Shown: positions 55,013 to 64,000 of the stretch, piece by piece | How the letters are laid out: each line of letters begins with the position of its first letter | Position numbering within the stretch: the first letter of the stretch is position 1 | Origin: Chionoecetes opilio | Taxonomy: Eukaryota > Arthropoda > Malacostraca > Decapoda > Majidae | Reading direction: 5' to 3' | Assembly (NCBI GenBank): GCA_016584305.1 | Contig: JACEEZ010016532.1 | Span: 1-64,000 of the forward strand | Length of the DNA stretch: 64,000 nucleotides | The notes under the pieces: generated by a model | The model's database searches: none | What the model saw: the letters and a program-made list of their open reading frames with translations, nothing else | Told to the model about the DNA's origin: nothing | Position numbers and translations under genes: made by a program

Positions 55013-55690
55013 GGAACATAAGAACATAAGAAAATAAGGAACCTACAAGAGGCCGTGAGACCTACACGAGGTAGTTCCTGTTACTTAGCTCTACCTACAT
55101 CCACCTCTCTTCCCCATCCATGAATTTATTCAGACTCCTTTTAAAGACCCCAATAGACTCCGCATTGACCACCTGACGACTTAGTCCATTCCAATCATTT
55201 ACCACCCTATTTGTGAACCAGTTTCTCCCTATTTCCTTTTTAAATCTACGCTTTTCCAGCTTGAATCCGTTACTTCTTGTTCTACCCTGCTTACTAGCCG
55301 TAAGAACTTTTCCTACATCGCCTTTATTGTATCCCTTTAACCACTTAAAAACTTCTATCAGATCGCCCCTTACTCAAGCCTCTCGAGTGAGTGTAAATTA
55401 ATAGCTTCAATCTCTCCTCATAACTAAAATTATGCATCCATGAATCATTTTGGTCATCCTTCTCTGGACTGATTCTAACAAGGCTATATCCATCCTGTAA
55501 TACGGAGACCAAAACTGAACCGCATAGTCTAGGTGAGGTCTGACTAGTGCCAAATGAAGCTTTAGAATAACTTCAGCACTTCTACTTTTAACATTCTTGG
55601 TAATGAATCCTAACACCCTGTTAGCTTGATTTCTAGTCTCAATACATTGATTCCTAGGACGGAGGTCTGAGCTTACCCGCACTCCCAGAT
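55013..55690 (-). mobile_element. CR1/L2-like LINE fragment, family C, minus strand
   Basis: The minus strand encodes a 91-residue piece with KSRSAEVILKLHLALVRPHL and DYAVQFWSPYY, the reverse transcriptase C-terminus of the same family as 16540-17830. The 3' end at 55013 carries the CTTATGTTCTTATG-type terminus and the GGCCTCTTGTAGG motif. It is 5'-truncated. Confidence 0.82.
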
Positions 55691-56019
55691 AGTTTTAAAT
55701 TCCGAAATATTTTAACAGAGTAAGCTGAAGGGTTAGATGTTAGGAAAGGTAAGAATATATTGGGCTGCGTCCAAAGCGGTACAAATATGGGTTGGGTGCT
55801 GCACCAGCTACTCTAGGTCTTTAATGATAGTAAATTGTGGGCTTGTTCACCAGATTGATCAGTGGGGAGGATGAAAGCTAATGCTGGGTGGTGAACATTG
55901 AATCCCCAAAAACCGTGATTTCAGCAAAAGGTGAATTAGTTGAGATGTGCTCTACTATTGATGTTAATAGTTGAAGAATTTTACATAATCTGATTTAGGG
56001 GAGATATATACAGCACAGA
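55691..56019. other. No gene recognised
   Basis: Short unassigned stretch between two minus-strand LINE fragments. It may be older LINE sequence. Confidence 0.4.
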
Positions 56020-57040
56020 TTATTCACAAGAACAAAGCTGGATACACCTCCCCAAACTTCACAGCACTCTCAGTCCCAGAGTACAGGCCAGTCAGCAGAC
56101 CAAAAGTCCTTGCAGGATCCTGTGGAAGGCCGCAGAAAATACCAGAGTGCCTAACGATACTCTGAGTCAAACCCCTTCTTGAGATCAACGTAGGCTGCAA
56201 GCATCCCTGTTGATCTCACGTCGGCGTTCCACCAGGACACAAAGCACTAGGATATGGTTTGTTTGTCGACTTATCAGACGTGAACCTGCCAAACTGCTCA
56301 GGTCTCTGAGCTTCAGCAGATGACTGCGGATCGTGTCAGCAATAGATGTGCAAACACCTTGCCTGGCACGCTGAGCAGTGTAATAATGCGGTAATTGTTG
56401 CATTCCTGTTCCTGACGGTCTACTTACCATTTCCAGATAGGGATGACCAATTTCCAGTCTGGAGGAATGTTTCTGATTGCCACACGGTCGGTAGTCAAGA
56501 CAGCATGCAACCCGAGGATCATGGCCTCACCCTCAGGTTGAGGAGCTCCGCACTGATATTACAAACACCGGTTACTTTTCCACTCCTCAACTTTGGCTAC
56601 AGCATCTCTGACTTTGTCGAGAGGGTGCGGTTTTCGTCAATGGGAAGATCGGCATCTACTGCCCGTAACCCAGAGGTGTGAAACTGGCCCAATTGGAGAG
56701 TCCACGTGAATAACTGCCTAATGTACTCAGCTCAATGAGCATCTGCTAATCCATGTCCGACATGAGGCGTCCATCTGCTGCTCGGATAGCAACTCGCCCG
56801 AGATGGAGACTTGGAGCGGAGCTTCTTCAGAGCTCGGTAGGCTGGACAGAGGTCATTAGCATTCAAATGGCCCTCGACATCATCAGCATAACTCCTGACA
56901 TGCCTCTCCTTGCTCTCTGCAGGAGAGTTCTAGTCCTGTGTGACAGAGCTCTGTCTGTACTGGTCCTGATTCTGAGCAAGCCTGGCAGCGTGACTCCTCC
57001 TCGATATTCTCCAGCATCTACGCTGGAGAGTTCTTATGTT
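56020..57040 (-). pseudogene. RTE-like LINE fragment, family A, 5'-extended copy
   Basis: It matches the 44090-44530 part of the clean family A copy (GATCAACGTAGGCTGCAAGCATCCC, CGTTCCACCAGGACAC, CTGACGGTC...CCAGATAGGGATGACCA). It then continues about 500 bp further upstream on the minus strand into the linker between endonuclease and reverse transcriptase. It is the longest 5' reach of family A in this window. Frames are broken throughout. Confidence 0.75.
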
Positions 57041-57239
57041 AGCAATAGAAAAATGTTTTATGCATCAAACATAAACTTTGAACCTCTGTAACCTACTGTT
57101 TTTTTTATGTGTTATAAAAACTCGCTTTTCTTCCTTAGATTAGACTGAAAAAATCATGCGTCCTCCAAACCTAGATAAAAGTTTTTTAAAACCTGAGCAA
57201 ATGGGTAGGGTAAATCACAGTAAATTTGCTAATATCAAT

Positions 57240-60200
57240 ATTTCCGTACACTAGGGTCCCCAAATTTTGATGTGTGCAGCTCTCTTCTTAAAAGGGGTTT
57301 TTTCCCGGGTGTGCAACCCCCCCCGGCGTTTCGAAAAATTGGGGGGGTAAATTTTCCCCTTTCCGGGAATTTTGGGAGGGGGAAAAATTTTTATCTCAAA
57401 ATTTGAACCCAACTACTTTTTTTAAAAAGTTAAAAAGGCTGCTTCAATAAAAATTATGGGCCCCAAAAAATTTTTTGTTTTTAAAAGGGCCCAAATTTTT
57501 TGGGCTTTTTGTAAAATTTTTATTTTAAAAAAAGGGAAAAAAATTTTTTTTCCCTTTTCCTTTTCCAAAAATAAAATTTTTAGCCGAAGGTCAAATGGGC
57601 AAAGGGGAAAAATCGGGAAATCCAAAAAAATTTCCGAAGTTTTTTCTTTTTTGGGAAGGGCCCCCGGGGAAATAGCTTTTTTAAATTTGGGGGGGGGGGA
57701 AGGGGTTTGGGAAAACGAAAAGGCGGTCCCCCCTAGTACAAAAAAAACTTTCCCAAAATTGTGTTGAAAATTTTTTTTTAAAACTTTATTCTTTCCTTTG
57801 GGGGGGGGAAAAGTTCCTTCCCCGGGAAAATTTCCCCAAAAGAATTTTAGCTTTCAAAAAAAAAATTTCCCTTTTAACTCTTTTGGGGGTACAAAACCGA
57901 AAAGATTAAAATTTTAAAAGGGAACTATTTTTTGTAGAAATTTAAGTAAAAGTATGGAACCGTTACCTACATAAAAAATTTGGTTTACTTTCCTAAATTT
58001 CCCCCTTTTAAAAAGGGTCTAAGGGGGACGTAGTGACCCTGATGCCCGAATTTGGGTTTTTTCCCATGGGATTTTGATCCCAAAAAAAATAAAAAAATTT
58101 TGGAAATAGGAAACTAAAAATGAAGTTTTTTTTAGACGGGAAAAAAATTTTTTAACCTTTCTTTAAAACAAAATGGCAAAAAGTTTTTTCCCGGGGAAAA
58201 CAAAACAAAAAAAAAAGGTTTCCATTTTTGAAAAAAGGGGGAAAAAATCCTTGCCCCAAATTTTTACTGTTTTTTACCCCCCCCCCCCTTTTTTTTTTAA
58301 GCAAATTAAAAGGTTTTTAAAATTTTAAATTAGGTTTTGGGTCCCAAGACTTCCCAAAGGGGGGCAACAGGGGGGCTACCCAAGACCCCCTTTTTTTTTT
58401 AAAAAAGGTACCCCCGAGGAAAACGAAGGGGGTTTTTCCCAAACCCTCAAAAAGGGGATTTTCCACAAGAAAAAAAGCGTGGAAAAACCCCTGGTTCGTA
58501 AACTTTCACTATCCAAAATTTCCAAGGAAAAACTAGTTTCCCAAATTTTCCCCTTTGGGGTTTTTAACAAAATCCCAAAATTTTTTAAAACCCCCCCACC
58601 CAACCCCCGGGTCCCAGGGAACATTTTTTAAAGGGGTTCGGAACCCCATAAACCCCCCCAAAAAACATGGGGTTTGGTTCCCAACCTCCTTCCATTTCCC
58701 CCTGTAAAACACGGATTGGATAATAGGAATAAAGGGTTTCCCCCTACCAAAGTGATTTTAATTTGGGATTTCGAGCTAAAAACTCCCAAAAAAAAAGGAA
58801 AAAACTACGCACCCCCGGATTGGGAATCCTGCTTCCCCCCTTTTGAGGGGGGGGGGAAAAGTTAAAACCCGGGACCAGGGGGGAAACCTGGGGCCCCAAT
58901 TTTCCCTTGGGCCCCCCCGGGCCCTTTTTAAAACCCCAAAAAAAGGGAAAAAAACGGGGTTGGCGGCCAAATTCCTTGGGGGCTCAAAGGGGGATTTCCC
59001 CCCGTAGCCCGCTCGGAAGCGAAATTTTCTCTTCCTTTTTTATTTTTTTTGGGGAACCCCCAAAAGTTTACTAGCTAAACCCAAACCCGGAAAGGGGGGA
59101 AAAAGTTGATTCATCTAAATTTAGGAGGGTTTTTTAATAGGAAACCCTTTCCCTTTTTTTAAAATCCTGGACCCCTTAACAAACCCTGGAAAAAAACCCC
59201 CCCACCCTCCCCCTTTTTGGGGAGTTACAAATCTTAGAGGTTTTTTTGTTCCGGTTCAAAAAAAAAAATTTTTTTTCAAAACCTTGGGGGATTGCCTTGG
59301 GGGGCACAGCCCAAAAGGGGAAAAAAATCCCCCCCCCCGGGGAAATTATTCGCGGGTTTGGAACCGGGGGGCTCAAGGCCTTTTTCCCCCCCGAAATTAC
59401 CCCCCCCCAACGCCCCCTTTTTCGAGGTTTTTAACGGTACCCCCTAGATGTGTTCCCCGCCGTGCCGCAAGTAAACCAAATTTTCGGGTTTCCCCTCCCC
59501 GGAAAAAGGACGGCTTATTTGGGGGGTTTCCCCCCGGGCCGGGGGTTTTTGGAGTTCCCCCTGGGGGGACCCCCGCTTCGTGCCGGGAAAAATTTTTTCA
59601 TTTCTACCTTGTTCTAAAAAAATTTTGGGGTCTTTTGGGGGGACGTTTAAAAACTGGGATTTTTTTTCCCGGGGTTTTTTAAAGGAGTTTAAAAGAAACC
59701 CGGGAAAGGCCAGATTGGTTTCTAATTTCCGGTTCAACTTTTTAAAACCAAACTCGTTTGGTAAGACGGACCCAGGGCCCCTTCCCCGGCAAGCAAAAAA
59801 AAAAAAGTTCAAAAAATTGGGGGCTTTTCCATCAATTTTAAAAAAAAGGTCCCCTTTGTTTTAACATCCATGATTTTTAAAAATTTGGCCTTAGCCAACC
59901 CCTACATTTGCACGAATTTTTATTAAGGGGGTGGGGAACTCCCGGGGCTTCCCCCCAAACCTTTTTTTGGGGGCCCCGAAAAACCCCAGATAATGGTTAA
60001 AAAAAACTGGGTTTTTTTAAAAAAATTGGATTAAGGCAAATCTTTTCCTTTTTAAGGGAAAATAGCCTTGGGGAGAATGGGAGATAATGGGGCCACAAAA
60101 GAAAAATTAAAAAAAGGGGGTTTCTCGGCCAAAAAACGGCTATTTTTAATTGGTTTTTGAGGCCCTTAAGGGCAAAAACCCGGTTTGGTTTAAAAGGCCC

Positions 60201-62760
60201 CCCCCCCCCTTTTTTTCAAAAAAAAAAAGGGGTTTTGCCCCCCCCCTAAAAACCTCGGAAACCCCGAATTGGGGCCCCCAATTTTCCGGGCAAAAATTTT
60301 TGCCCTTTAAATTTTTAAAACTTTGTGGTTGATCTAATCAATAAAGTTTTTCGTTTTAAAAAACCTCAGACCAATTTTTAAAGCTAAATTAGGGGCCCCC
60401 CAAAAAAAGGGAGGGGTCACAAATTAAAAAACCCCGTACCCTCCCAAAATTACTCTGGGTGGAGGGGGCCGGGGGAAAGGACCCCCTTAACTGGCCCCGG
60501 GATAACCCGGGTTCCTTTTGGGGGGGGGAAAAAAAACCCCCGGGGCCCTTTTTTTTTTTAAACCCCCCCACAAAAAAATTTAAAAACCTGCTCCATAAAA
60601 ATTCCCCCGGGTTTTTCGGTGGTCACCTTAAAGGTAGGTCCCCCCGGTTCGCCCCCCAGGCAGCCCCCGCAGGTGGGAACCCCCTGAGCACCCAAAAGGT
60701 ACCCCCCGCCCCCCCGAAAAGGGACCCTAAAAAATTTGTTTTCGTAAAAAAACTTTATCTTGGAAAATTTTTTTTTTAAAAATTTTGTAAAAAAAAAAAA
60801 AAACCAAATTTTGGCTTTCGAAAACTTAATAAATTTCCCCAAAAAATTTTTTTTCCCCTTTTAAAGGGGAAATATAAAAAGCGGAAATTTTTCCCTGTTT
60901 TGTTTAGGAAAAAATTTGGGCGAAAAAAACGTTAAAAATAAAAAAATCGGGGTTTTTTTCCTTAAAAATTTTTATAAAAATAAAAATTTCTTTTTTTGGA
61001 AAGGTTTTTAAAAACCCAAAAAAAAAAACCCCAAAAAACCCAAAAAAATGCCTTAAATTTAAGTTTGCTAACAAATTTTCCCTTTAAATTTTTTAAAAAA
61101 TTTTTTGGGATCAAAAACAATTTTTTTCAGAATTTTTTTAAAAAAAAAGGAACCATGGGGGGCAAAAAAATTCGTGGGAAAAACCGAAGAGATTTTTTTT
61201 AATTTAATTTTTTCTTTTCAATTTTTTTATAAAAGGGGGAGTCAATAAGAATTAACCCCCAAATTATTTCCGGGAAAAAAAATTAAAAATTTTGGCAAAA
61301 AGTTTTTTTCATAATTTTTTGGCCAAAGGCATTTTTAGTTGTTTTAATTTTTTATTTGAAATTAAAAAAAAATTTTGAAAAAAAATTTTTTTTCTGTAAA
61401 AATTATTATGGGAAAATTCCCCGTTTCATTTTTTTTTAATATTTAAAATTTAGATCCCTAATTTTTTAACAAAACAAAATTCGGAAATTTTTCCTTTTAT
61501 TGTATTCCCCATTTAAATTTTTGCAGCAATATAAAGGGAAATTTAAAGTTTTTTTTTTTCCCCAAAAGGGTTTTTTTTTGGGTTTCGGTTTTTTTTGAAA
61601 AAAACCTTTTGAAAAAACAACTTTTAAACAAAAAAAATTTAATTGGGGTGGAAACGGGGTGGGGGGAGGGACTTTCCCTTTTGGGGTGACGACCCGGGGC
61701 CCCACCCCAAAGGCCTTTTCCCCTTTTCCCCCCAAGGAGTTTTGAAGTTTCCCACCCTTTTAAAAAAATTGGGGAAAGGTAACCTTAATAGGGGGGATAA
61801 AAGGGTGGGGGCCCCGGATATTAGGTTTTGTACAGTGTAAGAAATTTAAAGTGGGGTTTAATTCTATGTTTTTTTGTCGCACCTAAAAATTTTTCACCTT
61901 TTAAGGTAATTTAGTAGGTTTTTCCCTTTTATTTTGGGGGCAAAAATTTTTTTTTTTTAAAAAACCCCCAAAAAACCCCCCAAAATAAAAAAATTTTGAG
62001 TTTTAAATTTAAAAATGTTAAAAATACCATTTTTTTTTTCAAGTAAAATTTTGTTAGAGAAAGAAAAGTTTTTAGGGAAAAATTTTTTTTCCCTATAAGA
62101 ACCCCTATCCCAAAAAAAAAAAAAACTTTTGGGGAAAAATAATTAATTAATTTATCAAAAAAAAAAATTTTAGTTTATTTTTTGTAAAATTGTAGTCCAA
62201 AATCTTTCCTCTTCCCCCTTTTGTTGAAGGGACCCCCCCCTTTCCGGGTTTTTGGGAAATTTTTAAATTCCCTTCTTTGAAATAAATTTAAAAAGGGTTT
62301 GGTTTTTAGGGTTGGGTGTGGGATAGTTTTTAATTCCCCCCCGTTATTAAACCCCTTCCTCTTAAACGTCGAAAAAATTTTATGGAAAATCAGGGGAAAA
62401 ATTGGGAAAAGGGGGTGGGGGTTTTTGGGAGTTTTGGGGGGGGCCCCTTGCCCCCTTCTTTTTTCCCGCCGCCTTTGGATCTTCCCTTTTCCCCCCCCCG
62501 GGGTTAAAAAAGTTTTTTTTTTTTTGTTTCAAAAAGTTTTGTTTTTAAAAAAATCCAAAAATTTTGTTTAAAAAAACCAAAAGTTTTGGGGCCCCCAAGT
62601 CCAAAAAGTTGTACCCGCAAATTCTAAAAAACCCCCCGGGGGGGGAAAGGAAAAGTCCAAAATTTTCCCCAAACCCCCATTTAATAGGGGTTTTGGGGTT
62701 TGTGAGAGAATGCCGGGAAATTTTGGGTAGAAAATTTGTTTTTAAAAACAAAGGAAAAAA
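57240..62760. other. Homopolymer-inflated, low-quality block
   Basis: Nearly every base occurs in runs (AAAAA, TTTTT, GGGGG, CCCCC) and short frames are full of F, K, G and P. No real exon or repeat family could be read. The change in texture is abrupt near 57240 and ends where the TIR element at 62763 starts. Confidence 0.82.
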
Positions 62761-62762
62761 CG

Positions 62763-63705
62763 AGCTTAGGTTCCACCTGATACTCAAAGCGAAATCTCGA
62801 TAGCGAAAAATAATAAGGTAAAATTAGGTTGTTCCAGGACCCCATCAAAAACATGTTTTTTTAAACTAAAATAACTACCAAAACAAAAACACCAGGTCTA
62901 TATTACCCACACGTACTACCTCTTTGTAGAAAAAAACATTCTGAAAGAGAAATAGCACAAAAGGGGTACTGTAGAGGGACGGGGTGACAAGACGGTACTG
63001 TAGGGGACGCCGTGTGATACAAGTTTTAAGAGAGGGTTTTAAAGGGGAGGTTTAAAGGGCAAGGGGGGGTGGCCCAGACCTCTTTCCACTGCCCCCAAAC
63101 CGGGCTCTGCGCATTGAATATTGTTTTTTTTGTTGTGACATTTCTAGACACGGGTTACACCAAATTTCAGAGTTCACACAGGGTTTTTTTCGGGGGGAAC
63201 ATGTAGGAAAAAGCAGGAAGGGCCCCGAAAACAGAGGGGGGAGGAGTGGGTTTCTCACGTGGGGTAGGGAGGTAACTGCCCGAAGCTGGGCAGGAAGCCA
63301 GGGGAGGGAACCCCGCAAAAGGGGGCGCGGGAGGGGAATTTGGGGCCAGTGAGTCAGGTCCACGCCCGGGGGTTTACCTTTAAAATTAGCCAGGTGTGGG
63401 CCCCAAGCTTGGGGCCACCCCAATACTCCCCTTTTTTCCCCGGGGAGTCAGGTCCACGCCAGGGGTTGGGTTTACCCTTTTGGGGAATTTTCCAGGTTTT
63501 GGGGGCCCCAGCCTGGGGGCCACCACAACATCATCATACAGCCCAGATGCATATGGGTAGGGGGATTTTGAAATTTTAATTTTTCTAACCCCGTTTGAAA
63601 GTCGAGCATTGGATTTTTGATCTGTTAAATTTAAAATAGACCCCAATTTTTCTCAGTCGTTCATTGATTTCTTGTATACCAATGCTCGTATAACGGACTT
63701 CCCTG
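62763..63705. mobile_element. TIR element, CAGGGAGG family, copy 4, left end lost
   Basis: The right end reads GCTCGTATAACGGACTTCCCTG to 63705, followed by TA. The left part has GCTTAGGTTCCACCTGATACTC and CGAAATCTCGATAGCGAA, matching positions about 25 bp inside the family's end. The terminal CAGGGAGGTCCCG is replaced by noisy sequence. Two diverged tandem units (GAGTCAGGTCCACGCC, 63351 and 63447) lie inside. Confidence 0.8.
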
Positions 63706-63708
63706 TAT

Positions 63709-64000
63709 ATACACTTTTTCGAAATGTAAGGACCCCGTTAAACCCCCGTCTCTACCCTGGGTAAGGCAGTCGCGGTCTCTCTCTGGCGGCAGTGACTGCC
63801 GCTCCCCACCCTACAGTTTACAACTACTCGTTTTTCATCTACATATCCTCTGCTCCATTAGACCCCTTACTAAACATATAGCAATAGCAAGAATGTTTCT
63901 ACCATAGAATAAAAGATAATATAATACTCAATAAATAATCTATTTTGTTTCCACATTTATAAAAGAGGAAAAGAATCAATTTCACCCCCTGCCGGCTTCA
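63709..64000. other. No gene recognised
   Basis: Normal-quality AT-rich sequence to the window end. No coding family or repeat named. Confidence 0.5.

Noticed and set aside
57240..62760. Unusual genome segment or foreign DNA
   Set aside because: The texture equals that of blocks which demonstrably are distorted copies of clean sequence in this same window.

Overview
The window is nuclear DNA of an invertebrate, most likely a decapod or related malacostracan crustacean. The clues are spliced exons with GT/AG borders, AACCT/AGGTT-rich repeats related to the arthropod telomere motif, very abundant microsatellites, and a dense mix of RTE-like and CR1/Jockey-like LINEs, a tRNA-derived SINE, a Ty3-type LTR element and many TA-flanked pogo/Tigger-like elements. 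The taxon is inferred from repeat style, not from a diagnostic gene. No prokaryotic gene, CRISPR array or operon is present.

Layout. 1-1082 is unassigned noisy sequence. 1083-9330 holds a 4.1 kb unit twice; the copies meet at a single N (5181), which points to an unmerged contig overlap. 9030-12900 is a near full-length two-ORF LINE, followed head to tail by a truncated copy (12903-14640) that a TA-flanked terminal-inverted-repeat (TIR) element interrupts. 15.1-17.8 kb holds two more LINE fragments. 17847-19549 is a decayed Tigger element containing a second TIR element with a 30-bp minisatellite. 21024-21217 and 21779-21908 are two exons of an ARB2A/FAM172A homologue, the only convincing host protein-coding gene. 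Its downstream intron holds an RTE-like LINE (22145-28043, minus strand) broken by four or more later insertions. 29.3-30.8 kb is a CCDC25-like intronless copy, minus strand, followed by a poly(A) tract. 33845-33906 may be a THAP first exon.

From about 35.9 to 42.4 kb and from 57.2 to 62.8 kb the sequence has inflated homopolymer runs and looks like unpolished long-read sequence. Part of it (36126-36960) is recognisably the same locus as 42860-45810 but without a LINE insertion and without a TIR element, so it behaves as an empty-site haplotype. 39930-42310 is a noisy second copy of 42450-44530. 49372-54270 is a complete but decayed Ty3-type LTR retrotransposon with matching 5-bp target duplications. 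55.0-57.0 kb holds minus-strand LINE fragments, and 62763-63705 is a fourth copy of the CAGGGAGG TIR family.

No gene system works together here. The biology is transposable-element nesting: small non-autonomous TIR elements that repeatedly carry internal minisatellites, and a LINE whose ends abut (AC)n tracts. Nearly all element ORFs are broken by frameshifts, some from decay and many probably from sequencing error. Homology calls rest on remembered family motifs because no database search was possible.
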